64,000 nucleotides of DNA, taken from UBA1447 sp002329225. Its GTDB lineage: Bacteria; Bacillota; Clostridia; Oscillospirales; Acutalibacteraceae. Of the stretch, positions 42,105 through 51,662 are shown piece after piece (position 1 is the first letter of the stretch; every line of letters starts with the position of its first letter). Location of the stretch: contig JBMNVN010000008.1 in the NCBI GenBank assembly GCA_050946835.1, positions 14,524-78,523 of the forward strand, written 5' to 3'. The notes under the pieces are model-generated. The model ran no database searches, was not told the DNA's origin, and worked only from the letters and a program-made list of their open reading frames with translations. The translations under genes were made by a program, and so were the position numbers.

Positions 42105-43068
42105 ACCCCTTATCAGCGTAATAGTTCCTGTCTATAAGGTTGAGCCTTATCTGCACAAGTGTGCGGATTCAATTCTTGCGCAAACCTTCAAAAACTTTGA
42201 GCTGATACTTGTTGACGACGGCTCGCCGGACAACTGCCCTCAGATTTGCGATGAGTATTCAGAAAAAGACAATCGTGTAAAAGTGATTCACAAGGCAAAC
42301 GGCGGCCTCGGCAGTGCCAGAAATGCCGGCCTTGATATAGCCGTCGGGGAATATCTGGCCTTTGTGGACAGCGATGATTATATAGACCCGACTATGTTGG
42401 AAAAAATGCTGAACTCCCTTGAGGCCGAGAATGCGGATATTTGCATTTGCGGTTTTCAGCGGTTCGGCGAGTTAAACTCAAATGTAAAGACTGCGGCTTT
42501 TGCGGAATACTCGGTAATATCCGGGGAAGAAGCCCTTGGCGGGCTGTTTTCCAACAACTATATTCTTTTCACCATCGCCTGCAACAAACTTTTAAAAAGA
42601 CAACTGTTTAATACCCTGCGCTTCCCCGATGGAAAACTTTATGAAGACGGATACGCCGCCTTTCGTTACCTGTATGAGGCAAAAAAAGTTGTCTGCCTGA
42701 AAGAGAGTTTTTACTTTTACCGCATCAGGCAGGGGAGCATAACCACCACCGAAAACCATGACCGAATAATTGACAGTTTCAGTGCGGAAACCGACGCCGT
42801 CGATTTTTTGCGCAGTTCCGGTCTGCGGACTTTAATGCTGAAAGCGCAAAAAAGATATTTGTTGGCGCTCGTTGCCGCTTTAAGGCGGTATAATCCAAGT
42901 CGGGAAGAGGTAGCGAAACAATTTAAGGAAGTACACAAGGAGTACAGACGGCAGTTTCGGGGTCTCTTGCTTCATCCCGATATATCGGGAAAAGAAAAAG
43001 TTGTAGCCGTTCTTTTCAGGTTAAGTCCCCGCCTGTGCCAACGGGTTATTAGGAGAAAAGGCTTATGA
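42097..43068 (+). CDS. GT2 family glycosyltransferase
   Basis: 323 residues from the ATG at 42097, overlapping the pyruvyl transferase end by 8 bases. The GT-A fold is plain: PLISVIVPVYKVEPYLHKC, LVDDGSPDNCP and the metal-binding DSDD in FVDSDDYIDP (about 92-95). It should add one sugar to a growing capsule or teichoic-type glycan. The next gene starts within its ATGA overlap. Confidence 0.92.
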   Translation: MDKPLISVIVPVYKVEPYLHKCADSILAQTFKNFELILVDDGSPDNCPQICDEYSEKDNRVKVIHKANGGLGSARNAGLDIAVGEYLAFVDSDDYIDPTMLEKMLNSLEAENADICICGFQRFGELNSNVKTAAFAEYSVISGEEALGGLFSNNYILFTIACNKLLKRQLFNTLRFPDGKLYEDGYAAFRYLYEAKKVVCLKESFYFYRIRQGSITTTENHDRIIDSFSAETDAVDFLRSSGLRTLMLKAQKRYLLALVAALRRYNPSREEVAKQFKEVHKEYRRQFRGLLLHPDISGKEKVVAVLFRLSPRLCQRVIRRKGL

Positions 43069-43976
43069 AAAAGGCTCTGCTGAGGGTATGGGATTTTCTG
43101 CATAAAATCCGCTCACTTTTTTCCGACCTGTTCTTTTCCGGCTTAGATTTTTTCTACAAACGCCTCAATAAGCCCCCCAAGGTTATGACCAATATGGAAA
43201 CAATCGAAAAAATCATTGCCGAGGGCCTTTCCGTCAGCCGCTTCGGGGATGCGGAAATAAAGCTTGCGGCCGGAAAAGGGGTCAATTATCAGGTGCCCGA
43301 CCCGCAGCTCGCCGCCAAACTCCGTCAAGTGCTGTCAAGCGAGGATGAGCGCCTGTTGGTTTGTATTCCCGATGTTTTTGAATCCCTGAGCCTTTTCACG
43401 CCCGCTGACGGCGCTTACTGGGCAAAGCACCTTGCCCGTTACCGAAAATACTGGTACCGCTTTACGCTTAAAAACAAAGTTTACGGCAACGCCCTCATAT
43501 CCCGGGTCTATATGTGCTTTAATGAAAAGCACAAAGCGGCCGCCTACTTTGACGCTTTGAAAAAAATCTGGGATAATAAGGATGTCGTTCTTGTGGAGGG
43601 CGAAAAAAGCCGCCTCGGTGTAGGCAACGACCTGTTTGATAACGCCAAGTCCTTACGCCGTATTCTCGGCCCCTCCGCCCGGGCCTTTTCACGCTACGGC
43701 GACTTGCTGGCGGAAATCCGAAAGGTGGAAAAATCCGCCCTGCTGATTCTTGCCATGGGGCCCGTTGCCTCCGTTTTGCCCTTTGACTTGCTGCAAGACG
43801 GTTACCGCAGTATAGACTTGGGGAATATTGACACCGAATACGAGTGGTTTCTGCGGGGGTACACAAAAAAGATGCCTGTCGAAAACAAAATGGTTTATGA
43901 GGCGGGAGCCGGCGAGGGTGTAGGCGAACTTGAAGATGAAACTTATCAATCTCAAATAATTGCGAGGGTACTGTAA
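43065..43976 (+). CDS. GT-D fold glycosyltransferase (DUF1792 type)
   Basis: 303 residues. It matches the GT-D family found with streptococcal serine-rich adhesin glycosylation: VSRFGDAEIKLAAG (about 53-66), FNEKHKAAAYFDALKKIW (about 151-168), and VLVEGEKSRLGVGNDLFDNA with the metal-binding Glu. It couples to its neighbours by overlapping codons on both sides. Its presence among GT2 enzymes points to surface glycan or glycoprotein synthesis. Confidence 0.85.
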   Translation: MKKALLRVWDFLHKIRSLFSDLFFSGLDFFYKRLNKPPKVMTNMETIEKIIAEGLSVSRFGDAEIKLAAGKGVNYQVPDPQLAAKLRQVLSSEDERLLVCIPDVFESLSLFTPADGAYWAKHLARYRKYWYRFTLKNKVYGNALISRVYMCFNEKHKAAAYFDALKKIWDNKDVVLVEGEKSRLGVGNDLFDNAKSLRRILGPSARAFSRYGDLLAEIRKVEKSALLILAMGPVASVLPFDLLQDGYRSIDLGNIDTEYEWFLRGYTKKMPVENKMVYEAGAGEGVGELEDETYQSQIIARVL

Positions 43977-45088
43977 TGAATATTGATTCCGTTTTAGATC
44001 TCTCCATTGATTATTTACGAGCCGGAGTAAAACTTCAGGCAAAAAATGCCGAACTTAAAAAGCCGGTTCAACTTAGCGTTATTGTGCCCGTTTATAACGC
44101 CATGCCGTATTTTGCGGAATGTATGCGTTCCCTGTTGAACCAAACATTCGAAAGCATGGAGATTATTATAGTCAATGACGGCTCTACCGACGGGAGCGGA
44201 GAGTTTGCCGAGATAATTGCCGAAAACTTCGGGAACGTCCGGGTAATCAGGCAAAAAAAAGCCGGAGTCAGCGCCGCAAGGAATGCGGGGATTGACGCCG
44301 CCCGGGGGGACTACATAGGCTTTACGGATGCCGACGACTTTGTTGAGCCGGATATGTATGAAAAAATGCTTACAGCCGCCTCAGAACATTCCGCTCAGGT
44401 TGTAAGCGCTCGCTTTAAATGCATCGGTTCGGAATGCAGCTCACACGCTGACGCAGCTCCCCTTTTTGAGGTTCCGACCCTTTTAAACCGTGATGATATG
44501 GCTAAACTTTTGCCCGAAATGAACACGAACAAGGTTTTTCATTTTTGCTGGCGGAATATTTTCAGCAAAGCCCTGCTTAAAAGTGAAAAAATCAGGTTTA
44601 ACGAAAATATTTTTGTGGGGGAGGACACCCTTTTTAATATGCGGGCTTTGCTCTTTTGCCGAACGGTGCTGATGCTGCCTGACGTCCTTTATAATTACAG
44701 ACTGCATAACGACAGCTGTATGAGAAGCGGCAAATACAAACCTTTTCTTTTAGAGTCTTTATCGCTCCAGTACGATGAAAAATTGAAGCTTGTTGACAAG
44801 TATTTTTTCTCAGTTAAGAATCTATACCTGCAAAAAACGGCGGAAGACACATTAAAAGCTAAAGTTCCGTTTCTTGTAAAAAATATTTATTCCGACGCCA
44901 CCCTCAACCAAAAGGCGGAACTGCAAAAGATTTTCGCCTCCGATATGGTCAAGGACGCCTTTATGCATTTTGATATCAATTCTTTCAGAAGCAAGTCTTT
45001 GGATTGGCTGATGCTTCGGTTTGCAAAAAATAACCGTTTTACTCTTGCACACCTGATTTGCAGGCACATACTTTATAAGACACAATAA
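43976..45088 (+). CDS. GT2 family glycosyltransferase
   Basis: 370 residues. After a 33-residue N-terminal extension comes the GT-A core: QLSVIVPVYNAMPYFAECM, IVNDGSTDGSGEF and the DADD metal motif in FTDADDFVEPDM (about 121-124). A large C-terminal domain (about 240-370) differs from the first GT2 and may set acceptor choice. Start ATG shares a base with the previous stop (TAATG). Confidence 0.9.
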   Translation: MNIDSVLDLSIDYLRAGVKLQAKNAELKKPVQLSVIVPVYNAMPYFAECMRSLLNQTFESMEIIIVNDGSTDGSGEFAEIIAENFGNVRVIRQKKAGVSAARNAGIDAARGDYIGFTDADDFVEPDMYEKMLTAASEHSAQVVSARFKCIGSECSSHADAAPLFEVPTLLNRDDMAKLLPEMNTNKVFHFCWRNIFSKALLKSEKIRFNENIFVGEDTLFNMRALLFCRTVLMLPDVLYNYRLHNDSCMRSGKYKPFLLESLSLQYDEKLKLVDKYFFSVKNLYLQKTAEDTLKAKVPFLVKNIYSDATLNQKAELQKIFASDMVKDAFMHFDINSFRSKSLDWLMLRFAKNNRFTLAHLICRHILYKTQ

Positions 45089-45109
45089 AAATATTTTTGG
45101 GGGTGGGCC

Positions 45110-45736
45110 GTGAAATTTTTAAGAAAAAAATTAAGCAGTACCTATTTGAGGGAAAGGATTGTCTGGACTGCCATAATCTTCTTTGTATTGTTTTTCGGCA
45201 CCGTGCTTGTCAGCTATTTCTTTCTTCCTGAAGGACTGCTGAAAAACAAAAATCCGTTGCAGAGTTGGGAAACTTCGGATAATACGCTTATCCTTGCCTT
45301 GCAGATATTCTTTTATAACCTGTTGTCGGTATTGATTATATCTATGGCAAGTTTGTTCGCTAATAAAAAGACCGACGAAAGCAATTATCTTTCCGTCGGT
45401 TATATGGTCTTTTTCACCCTGATTACTATCAACAGCATCGTACTCGGCACCTGGTCTTTTTCCGTGGAGAGCGAAGCCGTTCCTCTCTTTGAGAGAATCA
45501 TCTGCACATTTGACCCCATACACAGGGCGGGACTGTGGGAGATGGCGGGACAATTACTGATAACCTGCGCCGCGGCTCATATTGCCGTTATACGGAGTTG
45601 CGGAAAGGACACGGTTAAAAGAAAATTCAAAGAAATTCAATTAACAAAACCGGAAAAAGCGGCATTGGTGATTGGAATCGCATTCGTATTAATCGGCGCC
45701 GTTGTGGAAAGCTTTGCCATACATACTTTAGGGTAA
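45110..45736 (+). CDS. membrane protein closing the polysaccharide operon
   Basis: 208 residues, GTG start after GGGGGTGG, 21 bases downstream of the GT2 gene. About five TM segments: residues 19-40, 62-84, 95-118, 145-163 and 182-203. The outline (basic N-terminus, TM, extracellular loop, four TMs) resembles SpoIIM-like DUF95 proteins, but the match is weak. It may support export of the operon's glycan. Confidence 0.62.
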   Translation: MKFLRKKLSSTYLRERIVWTAIIFFVLFFGTVLVSYFFLPEGLLKNKNPLQSWETSDNTLILALQIFFYNLLSVLIISMASLFANKKTDESNYLSVGYMVFFTLITINSIVLGTWSFSVESEAVPLFERIICTFDPIHRAGLWEMAGQLLITCAAAHIAVIRSCGKDTVKRKFKEIQLTKPEKAALVIGIAFVLIGAVVESFAIHTLG

Positions 45737-45761
45737 CACACTTTCGTTTGCAAAATTATAT

Positions 45762-45803
45762 CAGCACTTCGTTATTAAGAAATATCTTATTAACGGGGTG
45801 CTG
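45762..45803. terminator. hairpin between convergent genes
   Basis: CAGCAC plus CGTTA...TAACG and GTGCTG form a long imperfect stem that includes the stop codon of the minus-strand hydrolase. T-rich sequence follows on plus. Confidence 0.5.
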
Positions 45804-46935
45804 TTTCCGTTTGATTTTTTAAATCAAACAGAACTTCAACATATTCGTCAGGCAGATCCGCATGTATATCATGGTTGGATTTAAAGCCGCCGACATATTT
45901 GCCGTTAGACACCAAATCAACAACTTTTTGCGCATCCGTTTCATCCATTGCGGCAAGCAAAATTCCGTTTTCATCATAATACCCGGGGGCAGTCAATTTG
46001 TTGGGAGCTACATGCATAACAATCGTGGGGGACTTAATTTTTTTCAGAACTTCTTCCTGGTCAAAACCGGTAAACCAGGAATAGTCGTAAAATGTCACCC
46101 CGAACCGCAAATCATAATTGCTTGTTCCGTCCTGCATACTGGCATTCAACGCAAAAATGGAGTTTACTCCCAACTCGGGCGGGTAGAACCATATTTTAGG
46201 GATTTGTCCGGGATGTTTATCCAGATACTTCAAGGCGGGATTTTTTATTATCTTATCCCAAGCATTGGGGTCTTTGGCGTTAAAAACCTCCTGCATATAG
46301 TCGTTGTCTAAAGAATATTCCATATAGGTATCTATCTTATTCTGATTAAGATAATCATACATATTTTTAAAACCCAGCCACGAAACAGTTTTTTCCGCCC
46401 GTCCGGGAAGGGTGGAAAAGAAAGGCCCGTCCTCCAAGACCGCAGCTGTAATGCAGTCCGGCGCTTTAGCGGAAACATAAGCGGCAAGCAAGGCGCCCGA
46501 AGAGTGGCCGGATATGTAAACCTTTTCCTTAACAACATTTTTGATAAACCAAATTATGTCGTCCCCTATTGCCGCTGCACTATACTTGGCGGGGTTTTTA
46601 GACGACTTGCCGTGGCCGTAGTAATCAAGGGCATACACATGGAATTCTTTTGACAATTTCGGCAGCACTTTTGCATAATCGTAACAGCTTGTCTGCTGAC
46701 CGTGAAGTAAAAGAAGTTTGGGACCGTTGTCAGGCCCTTCTATATAATAAATTTCCGAACCGTCATCCAATTTTGCTACATCCTCGGTAAAACCGAGTCT
46801 GTACCCCTTTTTATCTAAAAACTTATCATTGAAAAAATCATAGTTCATATTTCTATATGCAAAAGCGCCGACAGCTATCATTGATGTTATAACAACTGTT
46901 CCAACCGCTATTAAAGCCTTGCGTTTTGATTTCAT
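45790..46935 (-). CDS. membrane-anchored alpha/beta hydrolase
   Basis: 381 residues from the ATG at 46935 (AAAGGAGG upstream). Residues 8-26 form a signal anchor. The hydrolase core shows the oxyanion strand LLLLHGQQTS, the YYGHGKSS loop, the nucleophile elbow GHSSG (about 158-162) and a C-terminal His in SNHDIHADLP. An unusually large cap domain (about 185-290) suggests a bulky or hydrophobic substrate. It is the last gene of a minus-strand run with another hydrolase and a small membrane protein. Confidence 0.82.
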   Translation of the reverse strand: MKSKRKALIAVGTVVITSMIAVGAFAYRNMNYDFFNDKFLDKKGYRLGFTEDVAKLDDGSEIYYIEGPDNGPKLLLLHGQQTSCYDYAKVLPKLSKEFHVYALDYYGHGKSSKNPAKYSAAAIGDDIIWFIKNVVKEKVYISGHSSGALLAAYVSAKAPDCITAAVLEDGPFFSTLPGRAEKTVSWLGFKNMYDYLNQNKIDTYMEYSLDNDYMQEVFNAKDPNAWDKIIKNPALKYLDKHPGQIPKIWFYPPELGVNSIFALNASMQDGTSNYDLRFGVTFYDYSWFTGFDQEEVLKKIKSPTIVMHVAPNKLTAPGYYDENGILLAAMDETDAQKVVDLVSNGKYVGGFKSNHDIHADLPDEYVEVLFDLKNQTETAPR

Positions 46936-46954
46936 CGTTTTCCTCCTTTTTACT

Positions 46955-47338
46955 TCACCAACGCCATGCCCAAACAGCGGTAAAGACATTCAATATCAGG
47001 CTTATAACAATCAGCACCCGGTCAAACAGACCGGTATAGCTTACAACGCCGAAAATATTGATTATAAAAAGAATAAGAGAAACAATGGCGGCGGCCCATT
47101 TTGCAAAACCCTGAGGCAAAAATACCATGGCAAGAGCCATAAGTATGGGAGTCAGCATCAAAAGGGCAGCCATCAACAGATGAGTCTGAGTCATGGGCTT
47201 TCCGTCAATCATGGCAGCAGCCTGACCCTTTTCATATAAGCGAAGCACATCGCCAAGAAGGTAAATCAGTATCAGCGCTATCGAGCAGACAGCCAGCTGG
47301 ATACGGCGAGGATCCATATGGACAACACTTTGTGACAT
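46955..47338 (-). CDS. small four-TM protein, DUF6326-like
   Basis: 127 residues from the ATG at 47338, which has AGGAG 5 bases upstream; an ATG at 47362 lacks a ribosome site. Four TM helices and the start MDPRRIQLAVCSIALILIYL with a following GDV recall DUF6326 proteins. Role unknown. It precedes the anchored hydrolase by 19 bases, so they are co-transcribed. Confidence 0.68.
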   Translation of the reverse strand: MSQSVVHMDPRRIQLAVCSIALILIYLLGDVLRLYEKGQAAAMIDGKPMTQTHLLMAALLMLTPILMALAMVFLPQGFAKWAAAIVSLILFIINIFGVVSYTGLFDRVLIVISLILNVFTAVWAWRW

Positions 47339-47429
47339 CAATACTCCTACTTTCTTTTTCATTCATATCTAATGGAAAAATATGACCATATAAAATATTT
47401 GCGGTAGGCAGCTGCGAAGCGCAGTACGA

Positions 47430-48344
47430 TTACCGATATTGATTCAAGAAGTTATCGAGTGCGTTATCGATTTCTTCACCGTGCCCTGTCATCATATGTC
47501 CCCCATCAGGGAAAGAAACAAGTGTGAGTTGAGGAAAGCGATGTTGAACATTCTTTACTTTCTCAAAACTTGCTACGGGGTCATCTTCCGAATGTAAAAT
47601 AAGCACCGGCATCTTCAGTTCTTCAACGGGATACTTTTCAAAGTTTCTTTCCATATCAGGATTAGTCAGCCTGCCGTCCAAGAGAACACCGGTTTTTCTT
47701 TCGGAAACAGGCTGAATATCTTTTACGGTTGAGGCCGGCATTCCCATTAGTGAAGGCATTAGCGGACTTATTAAATACATGGCATAATCGGACAACAACG
47801 GCCCGGGCGGGGCTTGATATTCAAGATATTTTTCCGGTTTTTCATTTACCGGCATTGCCGAGCAGAATAGAATTAAGCCTTTTACCCGTTCCGGATAGTC
47901 CAGTGCAAACCGAATGGCGGGAGTACCCCCGGCAGATGTTGCCAAAACAAAGACCCGATCAATTCCCAAATAATCAAGTAATTCCTTAAAAGCTGCCGCC
48001 TGTTCCTCCGGCGTTCCGCTCCCTTTTACAGAGGAACCGAGATAGCCGAACCGCGAAGGCGCCAATATACGGTTTTCAGATTCCCTGTTTTTAATGCTGT
48101 CATAGGCCTGATCATATCCTCCGAAAATTCCATGAACGGATAAGATAACTTCACCCTCGCCCTCATCGACATAAGCCATCTGACCGTATGACAAATCCGC
48201 TGTCTTTGTTTGATATGAACTCAGTTTTTCCCGAGCTTTGTGCAACCCGTAAACGCAACAAATGCCTTGGATTGAAAAATAAAAAACAAAGACTGCCGAC
48301 AATGCCGACAATAGCCACCTGGTTTTTCTGTTTTTCTTTTTCAT
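47430..48344 (-). CDS. alpha/beta hydrolase with N-terminal anchor
   Basis: 304 residues. TM anchor at about 11-30, then a classical hydrolase: ILSVHGIFGGYDQAY, nucleophile elbow ATSAGG (Ser about 137), LILHSEDDPVASF with the acid, and catalytic His in FPDGGHMMTGHGE. It probably acts outside the membrane on an ester or amide. AGGAG precedes the ATG. Confidence 0.85.
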   Translation of the reverse strand: MKKKNRKTRWLLSALSAVFVFYFSIQGICCVYGLHKAREKLSSYQTKTADLSYGQMAYVDEGEGEVILSVHGIFGGYDQAYDSIKNRESENRILAPSRFGYLGSSVKGSGTPEEQAAAFKELLDYLGIDRVFVLATSAGGTPAIRFALDYPERVKGLILFCSAMPVNEKPEKYLEYQAPPGPLLSDYAMYLISPLMPSLMGMPASTVKDIQPVSERKTGVLLDGRLTNPDMERNFEKYPVEELKMPVLILHSEDDPVASFEKVKNVQHRFPQLTLVSFPDGGHMMTGHGEEIDNALDNFLNQYR

Positions 48345-48411
48345 CTTGGCTGTTCTCCTGTTTTTAATCTTTTTGTCAGATGCAAATACAGAGCGTTTAT
48401 ATTCCCCGATA

Positions 48412-48437
48412 CGGGGTGAGAAAAACTTCTCACCCCG
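48412..48437. repeat. perfect 11-base inverted repeat
   Basis: CGGGGTGAGAA (48412-48422) and TTCTCACCCCG (48427-48437) flank a 4-base loop, 68 bases after the first codon of the hydrolase gene's start. The plus strand continues GCAGCTTTTTCTTTT. It lies between the SPFH and hydrolase genes and may attenuate read-through. Confidence 0.6.
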
Positions 48438-48491
48438 CAGCTTTTTCTTTTGCTCGAATTTTTATACCGCCGTGTAAAGCGGAAATTATGT

Positions 48492-49511
48492 TTATTGCTG
48501 ATTTCCGCTGTTAACAACGGGTTGAACGTCACGATTGCCGCACAGTACTACCAGAAGGTTTGACACCATTGCGGCTTTGCGGTCATCGTCAAATGTTACA
48601 ATCTCGTTTTGTGAAAGTTTTTCCAGCGCCATCTGAACCATACCCACCGCTCCGTCAACTATCAACTTGCGTGCATCAACAACGGCGCTTGCCTGTTGGC
48701 GTTGCAGCATCACGGCGGCAATCTCCTGAGCATAGGCCAGATAGGTTATCCGGGCCTCCAATATCTCAATTCCGGCATCATTCACTTTGCTCTGAATCTC
48801 TTCTTTAATCCGCCGTGCCACCTCTTCACTGGAGCCGCGCAGACTGCCTTCATCCGGCTCGCCGTCGCCGGTGGTATCCACATTCGGCGCCACATCGTAG
48901 GGATAGATACGGACAATGTTGCGCAGAGCGCTGTCGCACTGCAGTGACAGGTATTCCTTGTAATTGTCCACATTAAAAACCGCCTTTGCGGTATCCACTA
49001 CCCGCCAGATAACGGCTATTCCGATTTCCACCGGGTTACCTAAACAATCGTTCACCTTTTGTATGGCATTGTTCAACGTCATGGCCTTGAGGGAAACCCG
49101 CTTACCTAATGCTTCCACATCCAGCTTGATTTCATCGCCGGATACATTTGCAATCTGCTTGCTTGTCTTTATGTCGCCGCTTTGACCAAGCTTGGTTTTG
49201 GCTGCAGGGTTTACCGCCGATGAAAAGGGATGCACAAAGAAGAAACCCGGCTCCCGCAGAGTGCCGGAGTATTTGCCGAACAAGGTCATCACCAACGCCT
49301 CATTGGGTTTTAACACTTTCAGCCCCATAGAAGTTAAGAACCCGGCGACTAAACAGATAAAGGCCAGCACCAACGGCAAGGCGCCGATTTTCATTTCTCT
49401 TTCAATAAGGGCGGCGCCCAGCACAAAAAATGCGACGGCTGCGAAGAACAGCAGCAAAGACAAGAACAGTATCGGCATACCCGCCCTTGCTTTTAGTTGT
49501 TTTTCTTTCAT
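48492..49511 (-). CDS. SPFH/band-7 family protein
   Basis: 339 residues from the ATG at 49511 (AGGAGGT upstream). Two TM helices (about 11-33 and 39-58) precede the SPFH domain: GLKVLKPNEALVMTLFGKYSG, EIGIAVIWRVVDTAKAVFNVDNYKEY and the coiled-coil-forming AQEIAAVMLQRQQASAVVDAR (about 245-265). Such proteins organise membrane microdomains and modulate proteases. It is upstream of the two hydrolases on the same strand. Confidence 0.9.
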   Translation of the reverse strand: MKEKQLKARAGMPILFLSLLLFFAAVAFFVLGAALIEREMKIGALPLVLAFICLVAGFLTSMGLKVLKPNEALVMTLFGKYSGTLREPGFFFVHPFSSAVNPAAKTKLGQSGDIKTSKQIANVSGDEIKLDVEALGKRVSLKAMTLNNAIQKVNDCLGNPVEIGIAVIWRVVDTAKAVFNVDNYKEYLSLQCDSALRNIVRIYPYDVAPNVDTTGDGEPDEGSLRGSSEEVARRIKEEIQSKVNDAGIEILEARITYLAYAQEIAAVMLQRQQASAVVDARKLIVDGAVGMVQMALEKLSQNEIVTFDDDRKAAMVSNLLVVLCGNRDVQPVVNSGNQQ

Positions 49512-49697
49512 AAGACTGACCTCCTTTTTTACCTTTTCTTTACATTCAGGTAAATAATACACGGTTCATGTTATTTCTTCGTACGGATAACGTAAAACTT
49601 CGGTAAAGTCATTCACAAAATGTGCGTTTTATCCTGCCGTTTTCAACCTGTTCGGGACTTGCCGTGTCAACGGCTGTTTTCTTAAATATTTGTGGCT

Positions 49698-50516
49698 CTA
49701 ATTGGTTGTTTTGGATTCTTTGAACATTAATTTGATAGCGCCGACACCGCCATCAATATCAATACTGTTTTTGCCGTTGCCCAAACCTTTTATGCCGGAA
49801 ACTTCAACGCCGTCAACGGTTATGTTACCAAGGCCTTTTTCTACGCTGAGTTTATAATCATCCTTATTGCCTATCACCGTTATATCGGATTCGCCAACGC
49901 CCAAATCCAAATCCGCTTCTCCCGTAAGGGCGGATGTCAAATTCAGCTGACCTACACCCATATCCAAATCAAGATTATGGAGTGCGCCGCCGGATATTGT
50001 AATTTCTCCGGTTCCGCTGTCAATTTCAATATCGGAGGTGACTGCAAGATTACCGATATTAACCTCACCCGCTCCGAGTTCAAATTTCATTATGTCGGAA
50101 GATAAACTGTCAACATTCAACTTCCCCGCTCCGGTTGTTATTCTTGTTTTTTCAAACACCGTGTTTGCGGGTATATAGAGAGTAACCACTGCCCCCCTGT
50201 ATGTGATGCCCAGTTTTTTTGTCTCTTTTATAGTAAGAGTACCGCCATCGTTCTCAACTGTAAGGCGCTTTATATTGCTTTCAACCGAAAATTTATCCCC
50301 TTCTTTTATCGTAAAATCGGCGGCAAAAATTACTACTTCAAGGTTGCTTATGTCCTGCGTAACGGTATAAGTTTTTATATCTTCGGCAACGGCGCCGCCG
50401 CCTAAAAATCCGCCGAACAAACCGAGTATACTGAATATTCCGCCAAAAATGCTGACAACAAGGAAGATAGCAAGCGCCATGGCTAAATACTTAATAGTTT
50501 TTTGAAAGGTATTCAT
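49698..50516 (-). CDS. DUF4097-like beta-repeat membrane protein
   Basis: 272 residues. TM helix at about 11-33, then a right-handed beta-helix-like repeat domain with motifs of the type 'LDLGVGESDITV' and 'LGAGEVNIGNL', the adhesin-like DUF4097 fold. The start overlaps the LiaF-like stop as ATGA. DUF4097 and LiaF proteins often pair in envelope stress systems. The repeats probably face outward. Confidence 0.8.
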   Translation of the reverse strand: MNTFQKTIKYLAMALAIFLVVSIFGGIFSILGLFGGFLGGGAVAEDIKTYTVTQDISNLEVVIFAADFTIKEGDKFSVESNIKRLTVENDGGTLTIKETKKLGITYRGAVVTLYIPANTVFEKTRITTGAGKLNVDSLSSDIMKFELGAGEVNIGNLAVTSDIEIDSGTGEITISGGALHNLDLDMGVGQLNLTSALTGEADLDLGVGESDITVIGNKDDYKLSVEKGLGNITVDGVEVSGIKGLGNGKNSIDIDGGVGAIKLMFKESKTTN

Positions 50517-51190
50517 TTTATTTCAACCCCTCCAAACATGCAGGTTCCGCTGACGTAAATGGTCGGCACGTTCTGATATACGGGTGTTTTATTCGAGACT
50601 CCCCCGAAAATGCAATTCGAGTTAATCTTTACATTAATATTCTCGGGAATAAAAATATCGATACCTCCGAAAATAGCCGTCACCTGAATAGCGCAGTCCT
50701 TTTCGATTATAGCGTTGCGTAAATCACACTTTACACCGCCAAACACGGCGCTCAGTTCCGCCCCCTCAAACACTTCCCCGTCACTGTTAATGTCGTGACC
50801 GGAAAAAGTGGCATAAGCGGTTTTTATTTCACCGCCGCCGTCTTTTGTCTTGGTTAAAATTTCATTGGCCTTGTTGCCGAACAGTCCGTTAATAACAATT
50901 TTGATGCCGATGATTACAAGGATTGCGGGAATAACGAGTTTCCACAGCATTTGAAAACTTATGATTCCCTGAGCGGAAAGCAATAATAAGACACCCACAA
51001 CAACGCCTATAATACTGCCTGTTTTGTCACGCTCCGTAAACAAAGCGATTGCACTGGGGACGATTATAAACAGTGTCCACCATCCGTTAAAGAAGATATT
51101 GATGTTCGCTATATCCAATGCATTAAGCGCAAACAACACGCCCGCTACAATAAATACAATGCCCCAGATAATGCTGCCGATCTTTTTCAT
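50513..51190 (-). CDS. LiaF-like envelope-stress membrane protein
   Basis: 225 residues. Four TM helices make up the first 105 residues (LiaI/LiaF TM region). The C-terminal beta domain repeats the motif 'FGG': AVFGGVKCD, AIFGGIDIFIP, IFGGVSNK, MFGGVEIK. LiaF proteins regulate LiaRS-like two-component responses to cell-wall antibiotics, but no two-component genes are nearby. AAAAGGTG lies before the ATG; it is translationally coupled to the DUF4097 gene. Confidence 0.83.
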   Translation of the reverse strand: MKKIGSIIWGIVFIVAGVLFALNALDIANINIFFNGWWTLFIIVPSAIALFTERDKTGSIIGVVVGVLLLLSAQGIISFQMLWKLVIPAILVIIGIKIVINGLFGNKANEILTKTKDGGGEIKTAYATFSGHDINSDGEVFEGAELSAVFGGVKCDLRNAIIEKDCAIQVTAIFGGIDIFIPENINVKINSNCIFGGVSNKTPVYQNVPTIYVSGTCMFGGVEIK

Positions 51191-51275
51191 TATTATTCAC
51201 CTTTTCTTTTTTTGATTTGCCCTCGGTAATTATCGTTAATCTGTACTCCGATTGGATACGGCTGGCTTCTGTCCT

Positions 51276-51662
51276 TCATTCTTTTAGTAAAGAATCCTCA
51301 ACCGCCTTCTTTATGGCAACGCTTGATACCGTTGCACCGGATATGACATCCACCTGTAAGCTCTGTTTTTTTATAATGCGGTTTACAATTTTTTCGGCCA
51401 ACACGCCCCTTCCGTTAAAGTGTTCCAAGAATTCAATCTGCACAATTTTTCCATCTTGAATCTTTGTCTTAACGGATACCTTTACGGGGAAAATCTCATA
51501 GTTCCCCAAATATTCTCCGTCTTCCATTTGGCTAAAATCTATTTCTTCAACCGTAAGCGCTTCAGCATCCGAGACAATCTTGTTTGAAGCAAGCTTGAAT
51601 CCCAGAATTCCCAATGCAATTAAAACCACAAGGATTAACAGTATTTTTTTAGGCTTTTTCAT
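51276..51662 (-). CDS. FMN-binding domain protein
   Basis: 128 residues. TM helix at about 7-26, then an FMN_bind domain ending in the ApbE flavinylation motif D105-V-I-S-G-A-T111. The threonine would carry covalent FMN on the outer face. With the flavodoxin two genes upstream it suggests an electron-transfer route from cytoplasm to outside. No ApbE gene is in this window. It overlaps the MarR gene by 14 bases. Confidence 0.85.
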   Translation of the reverse strand: MKKPKKILLILVVLIALGILGFKLASNKIVSDAEALTVEEIDFSQMEDGEYLGNYEIFPVKVSVKTKIQDGKIVQIEFLEHFNGRGVLAEKIVNRIIKKQSLQVDVISGATVSSVAIKKAVEDSLLKE

